A stretch of 64,000 nucleotides of DNA from Zoroaster sp. YZ-2022. Its lineage: Eukaryota > Echinodermata > Asteroidea > Forcipulatida > Zoroasteridae. Positions within the stretch are counted from its first letter, which is position 1; every line of letters begins with the position of its first letter. The position numbers were made by a program, and so were the translations under genes. Below the pieces are notes generated by a model, which worked only from the letters and a program-made list of their open reading frames with translations, had not been told where the DNA came from and did no database searches. The DNA lies in assembly GCA_029582265.1 (NCBI GenBank), contig CM055817.1:62063152-62127151 (forward strand), given 5' to 3'. Of this stretch, positions 12,437 through 24,269 are shown piece by piece.

Positions 12437-12830
12437 ATTCTAGCCAGACCAATCGTCACTCAGGCAAGCTCGGTGGTCCGAGAAGCAGCTTATATCGTAA
12501 CTCCACGGGGGCACAAATTTCCAGTGCCCCCAAATAACCCCCCCACACAAAAATCATTAGTGGTGCCCCAAAACAGAAAGAAAGGGAAAAACCCATACCC
12601 TGGGCCCCACAGATAAGCAATCCCTGTACCCCACTGGAAAGTCCTGGCTACGCCGCTGATGTCGAGAAGTTAAGACGTCTGCACTAGTGAGCAGGAGGTT
12701 GTGGGTTCGAATCCTGCCGAGGTGCCTGTGAATTTCCCCACAGACACTCCCGGAAAGCACTGATTATGAAGTGCTATACACGTCGGTGTAGGACAAAATT
12801 AAATCACCCGACGCAAGAATTTCATCAACC
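12437..12830 (+). mobile_element. tRNA-derived SINE (interrupted)
   Basis: The head has an RNA polymerase III A-box-like stretch (AGCTCGGTGGTC..GAG) and a B box, GGTTCGAATCC, followed by a non-tRNA body and the shared tail CCCGACGCAAGAATTTCATC. The same SINE occurs on the other strand at 18408, 25103, 54760 and 55011. This copy is split by a nested insertion at 12486-12658. It is not a functional tRNA: the 3' half lacks normal tRNA folding and continues into SINE body. Confidence 0.8.
12486..12658. mobile_element. hAT-like MITE nested inside the SINE
   Basis: Inserted into the SINE head at CGAGAAG. The near-duplicate flanks are CCGAGAAG on the left and GTCGAGAAG on the right, as for an 8-9 bp target duplication with a mismatch. 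The right end, GGCTACGCCGCTG, resembles the CAGCGGCGTAGCC type of hAT terminus; the left end starts CAGC but is otherwise decayed. Confidence 0.6.
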
Positions 12831-12958
12831 TATAGACTAGACTCCATTTTGTTTTTAGTTGTCACCAATTAATGTTTAATTAATAACATTAAATGTTGTA
12901 CTGCTAAACATTTTAAGTGTTTAGCACTAGCAGTATATGTGTGGTTTCTTCAGAGAAA

Positions 12959-14600
12959 GAAAAAATGATTTGCTTTTCAATACAATTTTTAAAGAGGGGT
13001 GAATTGTCACAGAGAAACCTTGCTTACGCTACTGGTTGTGAACAATTAGTGATTTTTAACCCTGTAGTGAATATATAAGTTGGGCCAGTGCCAATCCAAC
13101 AATGCCGTGGTTGACCAACATGGCATAAATAACAATAGGTTTAACACAGTTCTGGTTAGAAATTCCCAGTTGCTTAACCCCCATAGGTTTAATTTGTATA
13201 TCAATGAGGTAAGTTTGGGTTTGAAAAGAGTCAGAGGTGAAAGGTTGAACAATGAATGAGAAGATTTAAATGAGATGTAGGTGTATATGTAAAGGATGGA
13301 AGGTTGTAGGGTTTTGAGGAATGTGAAAGCAGTTGTCTTCTGGATCTCGATCTGTGAGGACTGTCTTACACTCTGCTCTGCTGCAATATTTTCATGTATA
13401 GTCAGAGTATTTCAGGCTTTTTGATATATTTTTATTTAGCAAGTATTCAGGCCTTTTAGTCGTGATGTATACTAACATCCTTTATCAGAGTGCTTTTCAA
13501 GGCAAATTTTGCCAGTTTTACCAACTTTTGGAGAAAGGGACACAAGTCGGAAGATCAACCATAAACCGTTAGTAGTTATTAAACACATTGGGTTTGATAA
13601 CATTATTTGACTGAAGTAGGCTATGTTATATAAGGCCAAAATTTTTTGTTGAGTTGCCCTCAGTGAAAATATTTGAAGGGGTTGGTCGGTCAGGAGTTTT
13701 ATTTTGGTGTTCGGCTTTTCAGCCGAACAACTATTAACAAATTGTTCGTTTTTTATATTTTTTTTTACTTCTCCTTCTTCTCCTTAACTCTTCTCTACAT
13801 CGAAAGTGCCAAGTTAACACACAACTGGCAAACTTCACACGCACACATATAAAGACCTGATCACGTCATCAGGTATCAAATTACAAGCCATTTAGTTTTA
13901 AAATGACCATTTGCTATCGACTGTATATCAAAATGTACTAAAGCTATGACGTTCATAATCTGGGATCTGATAGATCAAGGCTTGGCAACATTTGAAAAGT
14001 TAACGTCAAAATCGTCTATTTACTTCGGTCGTACCGGAAGGTCAAAGTTTTGATTTGTTTTTTTCTTCAAAATTCCTTTTCTGGGCCAAAATCCCATTGA
14101 CTTAACACACCAGACACTCGTGGTTCTGGGGCCCGTGTTTACAAACCGCAGAGACTGAGATCGTTATCTACTGGAAAACAGCTGGCGGTCTTCACGGGGA
14201 CGTTTATGCGGTTTCTGAGCTCAAAAGCTCTTGCAGGATAAAATATATTTATAGATGTGTGGTTGGGCGTTTAAGCCAATAACGGATGCTTCTAATATTT
14301 CTAAAACCATAGATCGTATTAACTTAATACCAAGTACTCATTTGAGCGAAATTTAGTCGCATCACATTTTAACAATGATCCCAATTGATATAGACATCAA
14401 TTACCGTCACTTTCGAACACCTTGAGTTTGTGCACAAACTCTGAATTTCTAGTTTTTAAATATATTTTTCTTCCTTGACTGTCATTTTAACATTGAAATG
14501 CATTAGAACTGAAACCACATACCATGTTTTCATTTGTATACCTATCAGCAAGGAATTTTGCTTCAGAATAAAAGTATCCCAAGCAAATTCATCATGGTGC
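12959..14600. other. no recognised feature
   Basis: AT-rich sequence without credible open frames. One small perfect hairpin, TTCGGCTTTTCAGCCGAA, lies at about 13710-13730. Nothing else is supported. Confidence 0.4.
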
Positions 14601-14624
14601 AATGCTCAACATGCAACATGGAGT

Positions 14625-14815
14625 GGCCATTCGATTTGAAAACAACTGTAGATCGGTCGCAATCGTTGACACATACAGTGCGGGGAGCCAGTGCACAACG
14701 TATGAGGCCATTCGATTGGAAAACGTTGAATTTGAGTCGCAATCGTTGGCTTTGTGTGTGCGAAGGCAGTGCACCATGTGAGGCCGGGGCCATTCGATTT
14801 GAAAACATGTAGATT
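14625..14815. repeat. short tandem repeat, about 84-bp unit
   Basis: CCATTCGATTTGAAAAC recurs at about 14629, 14709 (as CCATTCGATTGGAAAAC) and 14792, each followed by GTCGCAATCGTTG in the first two units. Overlapping open frames on both strands reflect the repeat, not genes. Confidence 0.7.
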
Positions 14816-16270
14816 GAGTCTTGGGTATCGGTAAATTTACCGGTAAAAAAGTGGAAAATTTCACAAATCAAACGTATTATGTTTTATACAAGAAAATTGG
14901 AAAGTTTCATTAATAAATGGGCCTATGAATGACGGGGAAAAAAAAAAAGAAAAAAAGAAAAAAAGTAAACCCGAGATTTCAACTTTTGGGTCGGTCGGTG
15001 GAGGGCAACTCAACATCTTTTTTTGTGGCCTAACCTTGATGTTCTTTCACTTGAGGAAGATTGGCGATATTTATTTTCAAGCGAAGTTTAAGAAAGGTGT
15101 TGTAAAATTTGAATTGAATATACTCTTTATATTTGTGATTTTAAATACTGCTCAGTGATTTGTCACTAGGTGGTTTATAACTTTAATAAATTATGGCAAT
15201 ATTATTAGTCGATATAACCTTTCCACATAGCGACGCCAGAGAGCTCTATATACATGTACAAAAATAATTAAGCAAATCAAGTGCTAGTGCTAGTGATGAC
15301 GGGCATGTGAACGTGATGTGACATGTGACAGACTTTCGTCTCGAGACGGGAGTAAATCTTACAACATCGGACTACCACCGCAAGTACTTCTTTCTTATCC
15401 AAGATTATGAACATTTGCTGTTGTGTCGGGACCAAAGAGAGGGCCAAAATTTTCATTACCCTGTCGGATGCCAGTGAGGGCGGTACCTTCATGTATTTAT
15501 TATACGATTTGTATTGTACTTTCTAACGTGTCCTTGGTGACAACATAGTGACATTAATATTTAATAACATGTCTTTAGTAACATAATTTAATAACTTGTC
15601 TTGGTGACAACATGTAACCTTTGTCTTACTCTTAGTCTTAGTGACATTGTTTAATAACTTATAAATTGGAATTCTGGCAGTGTAATTCATACCATGGCAT
15701 TGTACTCCAAATATGCACACAACAAGCATGGTTATGAGTTTCGTTCCCCTGTCTGACCGTGTTTTTTTCCTGCAGTACACTTCAGCCACTATTATAGCTT
15801 TGCATGATGAAGAGGATAAGTAAAGACCGGGAGAATGCCGTATCAGACTGCCACTTTTTCTCATTCAATATAACCAATAATGTACAAATGTAATCTTACC
15901 AACCCAGGTGGGTGGAGAATAATGATGGTGGACATATAGCTTCAAATTATTCCAGGATATTTATTTCATGAAAATTTGGGCATTTTGGTATACAATGACT
16001 TCCTCAGTCATGTCAGTCTGATAATCTTGTCAACTCCCCGTTAGTGACCAACAGTCATTGTACATGCACAGTGGCAACTATAATAGGATCCTTCTATTTT
16101 CTGAAGGGAGAATTTTTTAGAAGGAAATAAGTCAAAACCATCATAAGTAGATTTTAAAGATAGTTTTCGCTTTCTGTACCCAAAAATCGATAGAATGATT
16201 TTTTTAACTGGTTAGCGGTTGCAAAAAAAATTCCCCAAAAAACCTTAAAGTGGCGGTCGGATACGACATA
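14816..16270. other. no recognised feature
   Basis: Contains A-rich tracts at 14938-14964 and a weak repeat of TTTAATAACTTGTCTTGGTGAC-like sequence at 15540-15660. No protein domain or splice-supported exon is seen. Confidence 0.4.
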
Positions 16271-16274
16271 TTTC

Positions 16275-16375
16275 CGTAAAGGCTCAATTGCGGTGACACC
16301 ATGTGAAATTTTCAGTTGAGTAGTAATTAGTTCTGAAAAGAAGTGGAGGTTACAACTCAACGTTTTGATCTATTA
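16275..16375 (-). mobile_element. retroelement-end fragment (shared with 32398 and 35522)
   Basis: GCGGTGACACCATGTGAAAT...AGTTCTGAAAAGAA...CAACTCAACGTTT is shared with two other places in the window. The most complete copy (32398-32515) ends in a hammerhead-like motif; this copy stops at GTTTTGATC and lacks it. Confidence 0.55.
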
Positions 16376-16578
16376 TTATACATTCGTATTCTAAAAATGA
16401 ATGTTTGACTTTATTTTCCTATATCCTTCGTAACTGAATTATTATTAAATAGAAATATTGACTTTGCTTTTTAAACACTCTGATTCCATGACCTGTTTGT
16501 CATGACGATATTGTCCCTTTTAATACTTGATGCCAAATTATCATGTTTAAGATGTTACTTATTTTCTTTTGCCATTAG

Positions 16579-16749
16579 ATTGTATTCAATCTTGACGGTC
16601 TGCTCAGGTAATCTGACGAGCACCAGACTATCCATCACCTCACCACTTCAGATTACAGGGTGATGAGACCTCATGCTCCATAACTGATCAAGGTCACTGT
16701 CTCCTTCACCAATGTCGTCATTGATCTCACCGACTGCCCTGAATTGTCT
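16579..16749 (+). pseudogene. candidate CUB-domain exon, N-terminal half, two frame slips
   Basis: Bounded by an acceptor (TTTTGCCATTAG) and a donor (GTAAGT). The pieces are CSGNLTSTRLSITSPLQIT in one frame, DETSCSIT in the next, and VTVSFTNVVIDLTDCPELS in the third. In order they give the usual CUB layout: Cys at the start, SP turn, central beta strand, DC near the end. The slips are near the GGG at 16658-16660 and near 16686-16691. The exon length (171) is a multiple of three. It splices in phase with the next exon at the same position as the later CUB pair. The breaks mean either a decaying gene or base-calling errors. Confidence 0.5.
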
Positions 16750-17689
16750 GTAAGTATTTTTTCTTTGTGTAGGCTGGCTGAAGTCATCAGCTGCTGTGTC
16801 AATCGAAGTCATTCATTAGTAAAGCGGTTTTTGGGCTCAACTGGGGATAAAATAGGCCAGTAGGCCAGGCAAAGAACCAGGCCTGGCAGCTGTGGGTATT
16901 CTTAAAAAGCTTGGCTGTAGTATATGACTTTGGCTCTTGCTTTGTATACATTTATTTGTAACAAGGTGAGTGCCATTTTGTTGTGGTGGATACCAGGTGG
17001 TACTCTGCTGTGTGTGATTGTGTTTCATGCATGTTTGACATGGGATACAAGGTTGTGATTACAAATCATCTGCACTGCAGCCTGATTCAGAACAGACAGC
17101 ACTTTACCAACGACCGTTTTCTACGATTAACTCGTATATCCTAAAATAGTCGTGGATTTCCTGTTTTTTAATGCATGGTGGTGGTATTAAAAATCTCTTC
17201 AAATTTTTGCAAAGCCAGGAAGTTGCAACGATTTTGTTAAAACACGGGCTCGGTTTTCACTATTTTCTTGTGACTCAGATGACCGATTGAGCTCAAACTT
17301 TCATAGGTTTGTTATTTCATGCATATGGTGGATCACACAAGTGTTAATACTACCAGCAACTGTTTTGTCAGGGATACATGTATCACTAACAGGCAGTTGT
17401 TTGTAAATGGACAGAAAATGCCACCCAATAATTGTATTTCTCTGCTGGAGGGCTACAATATGTACAAAGAAGAGTAATGGTTTTGATTCTCACTCTGTAG
17501 AAATCTTTTTTATATTTGGAGTATAGGTTTGCAGTAACATGTTTCTTAGGAGTGGTAATAATTGTTAATCTGATCATCTTTAGGAGAATGCTGCTCAAGA
17601 CTGTAGCTGAGCGGAGAGTCCGGCATTCTCTGAGACAATCGAGTATACTGATCGAAACGTTTCTCACCACCACTTCTAAGAACCAGTAA

Positions 17690-18370
17690 TTAATACAACT
17701 CCTCGAAACCATTTACAGAACCAGGTATTACAACTCCTCCAGAAACCATTTTACGGAACCAGTAATTATTACCAACTCCTCAGAAACCATTTACAGAACC
17801 AGTAATTATTACAACTCCTCAGAAACCATTTACGGAACCAGTAGTCATTACAACTCCTTAGAAACCATTTACAGAACCAGTAATTATTACAACTCCTCAG
17901 AAACCATTTACAGAACAGTAATTATTACAACTCCTCAGAAACCATTTACAGAACCAGTATTACAACTCCTCAGAAACCATTTACAGAACTAGTAATTATT
18001 ACAACTCCTTGAAACCATTTACAGAACTAGTAATTATTACAACTCGTAGAAACCATTTACAGAACCAGTAATTATTACAACTCCTTGAAACCATTTACAG
18101 AACCAGTAATTATTACAACTCCTTGAAACCATTAACAGACAGTAATTATTACAACTCATTAGAAACCATTTACAGAACTAGTAATTATTACAACTCATTA
18201 GAAACCATTTACAGAACCAGTAATTATTACAACTCCTCGGAAACCATTTACAGAAACAGTAATTATTACAACTCCTCAGAAACCATTTACAGAACCAGTA
18301 ATTATTACAACTCCTCAGAAACCATTTACAGAACTAGTAATTATTACAACTCCTTAGAAACCATTTACAT
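17690..18370. repeat. 39-bp intronic minisatellite, about 18 units
   Basis: The unit AACCATTTACAGAACCAGTA plus ATTATTACAACTCCTCAGA repeats with small indels in the left part and regular 39-base spacing at 18130-18370. The regular part is open (13-residue repeat with NYYNS and ETIYR), but spacing is irregular on the left and the array lies between two candidate exons, so it is taken as intronic. Confidence 0.85.
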
Positions 18371-18407
18371 GGTGCTACAGCAAACCTACTCCTAATGTTG
18401 ATTTTAA

Positions 18408-18585
18408 TTTTGCCCTACACTGACATGTGTATAGCACTGTATGCTCGGTGCTTTGAGTGTCTGTGAAAAAATTTCACAGGCGACTAGGGCAGGATTTGAA
18501 CCCACGACCTTCTGCTTACGAGAGCAGACGGCTTAACCTCTCGACCACCTAGCTTGCCCGATGACGATTGGCTGGCTGTATTTCC
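18408..18585 (-). mobile_element. tRNA-derived SINE
   Basis: Minus-strand copy with B box GGTTCAAATCC and A-box region AGGTGGTCGAGAGG, body with CACAGACACTC, as in the other copies. The tail beyond TTTGCCCTACACT is missing or diverged. Confidence 0.75.
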
Positions 18586-18633
18586 ACCATACAAATCTTC
18601 AATTCTTGCATGATTGTTTTATATTCCTAATAG

Positions 18634-18808
18634 ATTATGGATCATGTATCATCCAATCCCATTATCGAAGTATCTGGTCAAATCTACCCTTTCTCCTGGA
18701 CGTCAACCTCCAATGAGCTTCTCCTATGGTGTGCACCAGTCTGCCGTAATATCGCTCTTATCTGGTACTAGGCTAACTTTAGGACATCAGTGAGCCCCAA
18801 ACCTGCAA
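18634..18808 (+). pseudogene. candidate CUB-domain exon, C-terminal half, in-frame stop
   Basis: Acceptor TTCCTAATAG and donor A|GTATGT. One frame runs through the exon with SGQIYPFSWTSTSNELLLW, the typical 'P..W.S..N.L' strand of a CUB C-terminal half, and continues as ANFRTSVSP after a TAG at 18769-18771. It aligns by pattern with the exons at 23994 and 31666, which start in the same phase with I-x-D and contain PF-x-W-x-S-x2-NE. Whether the TAG is real decides if the gene is functional. Confidence 0.5.
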
Positions 18809-19800
18809 GTATGTATTTAATAGTGGCTTTAAGCAAAAAGATTCCGGTTTCTGGTCATTGGTCGGTTTCAAAATCGGTGCGGTTATACTAGAGCCTGTGC
18901 GAATGAAGTAAAATTTACTATTCGATTAATCGTGCGCAACTTTCACGAATAATCGACTATTCGCGAATAGTTGGCCATTTTTCCCGCGGTTTATAAAGTA
19001 CTAAAACATTAAAACAATTGCTTTGATAGTAATTTCTGGCCTATTTGTATAAACATTCAGACAATAAACAAACACATACATTAAGCTCTTTAATGCCTGT
19101 TGTTGTTTTTATTATTCTTGCAAAATTGTACTCGAAATAATACATTTTCGTAAGTGAAAATCCAATCGCCAAATCGAGTTATTACTCTGGCAGCGTGGAA
19201 AACTTCCAGCACCAAAGTAGCATTGACAACAGTGCACATTGAGCACATGCTATTGTCACGTGCGGTTACGTTCATCCCATATCAACAGAGGAAGTCCACC
19301 TAAACCCCATAAAATGAACGCATTGAATAGATCTTGTTTATATTTAAGTCGCCGTTAAGAAATACCAATAAGTTGACGGTCACCCTGTTATTTCAAATCG
19401 ATTAGCCTAGTCCTATACACAAAATAAATAACCATGCAAGCAGTACGTGTTTATGCTCATGCATGGGCCACTTTAGACGTATTCGTTGTTTTACGTCCAA
19501 AGCTTCCGCAGTGTGCCCGCACTATGCTTAAAACCTTTGGTTCAGGCACACACGTGGTGAGTGTACCCTGAACTGATTTTGTACGACGGCCTATGCGTTT
19601 TGTGATTGACTTGTGCTCGCCGCAAATTACGTTATCATTATTGGACAAACTTTTCTTGGGAACCAAATGGGGCGTGGCAAACAATTACGCCATGCAATAA
19701 GTGGATCGGTGGGATTTATCATTACTCATCAGTAGACCTACGTTACCTGCAAGTGCAAAGGCAATTACACCAGCAATGCGAAAGACAGTGACCAAAGACC

Positions 19801-21235
19801 ATCCCAGCTAACACGCATACGTTGGGCCGACGTCGGTGAACGTCGGATAAGTCGGCGTCAAAAAACGGACGTTGTACGGACGTCGGGAAGGTCGGAGTCA
19901 CTTTCTAAAGGTTGTGCCAATGTTGTGCAGTATACAAGGTCGATATTCAACGTTGGCACAACGTAAGTATAATGTGGTCAATGTAACGTTGGCACAACAT
20001 AGTTAAAATGTGTACAACCTAACTACGGCGCATCATACGTTGTGTCGACGTCAAAGTCCAATGGTGTTTTAATTTCCGAAGAGGCAGGACATTGTACACT
20101 TTAATTTTAAAATAAATATAGTAATTTTACGGCGAAAAGTGTGTAAATTCCACGGTGAATTACCGTATCATCCCTTTTTCAGTGTTTTACGGCCGAAACC
20201 CGTATTACGGCCGCTCCCATTGCACTCTGGGATATCCAATATGTAAATCATCTGAACTTGATTTGACCTAGCTTTGTGCTCAAATCATTTCCAAGGTTTA
20301 AATATGTGAAAATGGGTCATTTTAAGCCATTTTCAAATATTTACTGTTAACTTTATGATAAAAAGTTAAGATTTTGGTGTTCTCTTCTATTTTGATGTAA
20401 AAAAGTACATTCAAAATTTCAAATATTGGAATATAGATTATAATTGCATGACACCATGATTTGAAAAGAGATTTGAAAAGACAGTATATAAAGGATACAT
20501 GTACTAAACATTAGTAACTGGAGAGGGGTCGTTGAAAAAGGAACCAGACTACGCGTACGTGTAGGTAAGTGAAAGACTTTGTGTAAAATAAACAATTGCA
20601 TCGATTAACCCAAATTAATATCTACAGATCCATCCCATAGTAAATGCAGCATCCCGTGGACGTTTCAACCTTAACTGCTTAAATACCGTAAATAATACGT
20701 TAACTGTAGATTCATTTCAGTTATGAAAAATACTGTACCCGTGAATATATGGAAATATTTAAAACACGCTGCATTACTATTGATCGGGAATTTTACTGGA
20801 TTTTTTTTTACAGTGTAGGTCTACCCATCCAAGCATGCATACTTTGGCACAACGTGTGCCAACGATTTGGCAGGGTTGACTCGTCGTCGGTACAACGTTG
20901 GCCTAACGTCTTCGACGTTGGCCCGATGGAGAAAATAAACGTCTAGGCGACGTCAACTGCCGACGTTGGGCCAATCATAAAATATTATGTTGTCCCAACG
21001 TGTTACTAATACGTCATACGAACGTTGGACGTGCCGACGTTGGCCCAACAAATACCGACGTTGTGACGAGGGTTGGCCCGACGTCGGCCCAACGTTGGCC
21101 CAACGTCTTCGACGTTGGCCCGATGGAAAAATTAACGTCAAGGCGACGTCAACTGCCAACGTTGGGCCAACTTTAAATTCTTACGTTGGCCAACGTTGGC
21201 CCACGTTGGCCCAATGTATGCATGTTAGCTGGGAT
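19801..21235. mobile_element. nested element with CCCAGCTAACA termini
   Basis: Left end ATCCCAGCTAACACGCATAC, right end GCATGTTAGCTGGGAT. Both ends continue into imperfect arrays of GTTGG(C/G)CCAACG and GACGTCGG words that pair with one another. It interrupts the hAT element. The duplication is at most AT. No coding sequence is recognised; the superfamily is uncertain. Confidence 0.75.
20095..20817. mobile_element. possible third-level nested element
   Basis: Left TACACTTTAATTTTAAAAT...AGTAATTTTACGG and right GGGAATTTTACTGGAT...TACAGTGTA look like the decayed ends of a 'CACTGTAAAA..TTTACGG' MITE, a sequence style also seen at 46755-47035. The inverted match is imperfect, so this is tentative. 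Confidence 0.4.
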
Positions 21236-22322
21236 GCTTTTCGTAGTTAATATTTATGAAAATAAATTGACATTTTCAAACAAATCGATGTGTAATAAAT
21301 AAACAACATGAAACATTCAAGTTAGTGTAAATTAATCGCAGTTGTTTAATCATTAATTCATCAGCTGCAGTTTTTCTTAAAAAACAAAAACGTTACATGA
21401 TTTTGTAGTGTTCAAATTTAATTACCTTCAGTTTATGCTACTTTTAAGTTTATGCTACTTTTAAGTTTATGCTATACAAAACAAGTTTTTACTTGGGACA
21501 AATGAGTGCACCGTTATCATCATTCAGCAGGTAACAGTCGATGCAGTCACAGCCATCCAGGCTGCCCTTTTGGCTTCCTCAAAGGCACAACTCGCGAGTA
21601 CTATTCGTGAGTACTACAATGCGTACAACTACCAGCAGTGCCTGGACAGAACAGTACAACTGGCAGCATTGCTCGATCGCGAATAGTATTCGCGAACAGT
21701 TCTCACGAACAGTTCACGACCACAATTTTTATGTTGTGTAAAGGCAATGCATTATTGCAGGTAACAGTCGCTGCAGTCGCAGCCAGCCAGCCTGACTTGT
21801 CAGCTTTCTCAAAGGCATTACTAGTTGCAAACACTACAATGCTTACTACCATGACTAGACAAAACTGTAATTGCCAGCTTAATAGGATTACTCACGAATA
21901 GCGGTTGTTATGGAAATTATGGTTTGGAAGGCAATTGGTCATTATTCGCGAATAGTTGCAAGTATTCGCGCCTGCGCGATTAATCGAATAATTAAAAAAA
22001 ACGCAAATACGAGTACGATTAGCAACAACTATTCGCGAATAATCGAATTATTCGCACAGGCCTAGGTTATACACTTTGGTTTTTCAACGAAAATGCATAG
22101 TGATCAACGAAAAATGCATAGTGCATTTTGAAGATAAGGGCATGTTTACAAAATTGCACTGATTGCACTGATGGATTTTGGAGGATTCAGGAAGGTTCCT
22201 AGCCAGAATACCTAGGGTTTTAGGGTTAATTGAGGTCACAGAACAGCTACCCCACCTCTTTTAAAATAGGGTCAAATATATTGTTGTTGAGCAATTTATT
22301 TTTGCAAAAAAAGTACTTAATA

Positions 22323-22410
22323 GCCTTACGTTTCAAAACTAGCAGGTTCTTTCACAAAGGCAAAATTTAGTGCCATTTAGAAAGAACCTGCTAGAATCAA
22401 AACGTAAGGC
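22323..22410. repeat. isolated 88-base hairpin
   Basis: Arms of about 30 bases, GCCTTACGTTTC...GCAGGTTCTTT and AAAGAACCTGC...CAAAACGTAAGGC, are about 87 percent complementary around a loop of about 28 bases. It could be a very small foldback MITE or a hairpin RNA precursor; nothing here decides. Confidence 0.6.
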
Positions 22411-23470
22411 CAATAACCACTATTTTGCATTTATACTACAGGTCCTTTAGATTGGTAAGCAGTTTGCTACAACTAATTATGTGTACCCGGAAGAAGGTTG
22501 TAAGGCTCTACGACCTCCTTCTGGGCACACAAAATACAACTTTTTGTCCCAGCAGAAAGTCGTAAGAAATAAAATGGCTCCTTTGAAAAATTTAGGGCAT
22601 AACTGTTATATATTTGTTGCTAGAATTACTCCCAAGACATGTTTTTCCATTCCCATGCGGAATTGAACTTCTCTACAATGACATATAAATGGCCGAAAAA
22701 CGACCAAACCTTCACACTCAGTTTTCTTGAAACACAATTTTGCACATTAATTGCGTACAACGTCCTTCTTCCGGGCACACAACATTTTGTTCTACTATTT
22801 TTATTGATAAAGTCTTCCCCTTGCTTCCCCCTAGGCTACTTACCTGGGTGGAGACTATTGTCCAATCAGAATTGGTGTCTTATGTGATGAGATTTAATAT
22901 TTTTTTTTTCTTGTGTTTCCATGACAGCATGCATAGAGTTACATGGAAGCCGACTTTCCAGGTAAATTTAGTTGGCACAAAATACCCTCTTAATTGGTTC
23001 CCAGAACTGTTACAATGTCATAAGCACCCACCCAACCCTCAACCATCGTATCCTGAGATTTGAAAACTTAGTTTTGAGCCTAAAGGACTGTGATACCCAT
23101 ATAAAGGTTTGTGTTGGGTAGGAAAAAGTAAACAAATTTGTTATTGTTTGTTTGTTCGTTCGTTTATTCAGGTCAAAGCCACCAATGTGCAGGCCTGTTC
23201 AGGATTTTTGACAAATCTCCCTTTGCCTCAAAATTTTCTTGAAAGAGAAGTAGCCACCAAGGAAAGAAAAAGTAGCCTCTAGTTTCTTGTTAGTGGGGAT
23301 GTGGAGAGTCTGTAAATCCTCCACAGTTATACATCTGGAAGGTTCAGGGGACTTTGTCCTCGAGACCAAAGGGAGACCCAGGCCTGCTACCCATTTGTCA
23401 GGATTTGTTTTTTTACTTTTGTTAAATCACATCACTGAATGTGGGTTTCTTTGAGAAAATTGTTTGCCAG
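22411..23470. other. intronic sequence, no recognised gene
   Basis: Contains a short related pair of (T/C)CTTCTGGGCACACAAAATAC (22520) and CTTCCGGGCACACAACATTT (22765), and a GTTTGTTCGTTCGTTTATTC tract at 23150. No domain is recognised in the open frames at 22481-23063. Confidence 0.4.
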
Positions 23471-23876
23471 TAAGTGTGTAACAATTCACTGATGCATTGA
23501 TTATTGCGATACCAAAATGCTGCAATACTACACATCACGATCAAAAACTGTATCGCGATACTGATTTTTCCCCACAAATATTTCATCAAAATATAACAAA
23601 ATACTGAATGTTATCCAAACCAAATTTTGTTTAAAAATATTAGCACTTCATACCTGACATTCAGACCACAAAAGTCAGTGAAGTTTACCCTGACAAAAAT
23701 GCCTTTTGCCGTCTTAAAAAATGCTGACGATAAAATCTGTTTTACTGTGTCTAAGTCTCTGTACAACATTGGGTAATTCACAACATTACTGACATTTTTT
23801 AAAAGCATTTTTAGTATTCACGATACGTATCATGATATATATCGTATCGTGTAAAAGTGTTATCGTTGCACCCCTA
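23471..23876. mobile_element. hAT MITE with 8-bp target duplication
   Basis: Perfect duplication TTTGCCAG at 23463-23470 and 23877-23884. The right end, inverted, reads TAGGGGTGCAACGATAACAC, a classic hAT terminus; the left end TAAGTGTGTAACAAT is a decayed partner. It is rich in CGATAC/GTATCG. Confidence 0.85.
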
Positions 23877-23993
23877 TTTGCCAGTGTGCCAGATGGCACA
23901 TATTCCCTGAAAGGGTAGATGGTTTTCTTGATTCAAAGAAAGTAAGCATACATGACCAATGTTGTACCTTTCCTGTTTATTCTGTGGCTGTAG

Positions 23994-24077
23994 GTGATAG
24001 ACACTACCACCCAACGGAGTCAGAAAACATGCGAGATGTCAAAATGGCCATTCACATGGACTTCAGATGGAAATGAG
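23994..24077 (+). CDS. candidate CUB-like exon
   Basis: Twenty-eight codons, open, between acceptor TTCTGTGGCTGTAG and donor GTAAAA, phase 0 at both ends. It starts VIDTTTQRS and contains WPFTWTSDGNE, which matches PF-W-S-NE in the C-terminal halves at 18634 and 31666. The next exon (25905) continues the same frame. Its partner N-terminal half is not found upstream and may be lost or too diverged to see. Secreted or extracellular location is inferred from the domain type. Confidence 0.55.
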
Positions 24078-24269
24078 GTAAAAATCCCATCTGGTCAAAG
24101 GTCAAGAGTTATATGACGTACCATCTACATGGTCTTTTCAAGATGCATATTTTGAGTGATTTGTAAACTGTTGTACAGACTGTCCTGTTCATAAAGTAAT
24201 ACGTAATACGTGCACGCATTGGTAGTACACACATTCTTTTCCCTACTTTTTTAATAAGATTTTGAGTTT

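Larger units (their letters stand above)
18889..22064. mobile_element. hAT-superfamily element (non-autonomous), about 3.2 kb
   Basis: A perfect 8-bp target duplication, GGTTATAC, lies at 18881-18888 and 22065-22072. The terminal repeats are TAG(A)GCCTGTGCGAAT at the left and the inverse, ATTCGCACAGGCCTA, at the right. Subterminal regions are rich in ATTCGCGAAT/CGATTAATCG palindromes. No intact transposase is seen; short open frames at 19090-19790 and 21540-21900 have no recognisable hAT motif. It contains a nested element at 19801-21235. It lies in an intron of the candidate CUB gene. Confidence 0.85.

Noticed and set aside
12660..12735. tRNA gene with good A and B boxes
   Set aside because: The same sequence occurs five times with a common non-tRNA body and tail, so it is the head of a SINE; the fold is not a proper cloverleaf.
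12176..12950. A further TA-flanked MITE enclosing the SINE (CACTCTAAAAAGCGTGTTAGC at the left)
   Set aside because: The left end resembles the 1619 family ends, but no matching right end was found near 12950.
18123..18395. 90-residue repeat protein
   Set aside because: 39-bp intronic minisatellite with irregular spacing outside this stretch.
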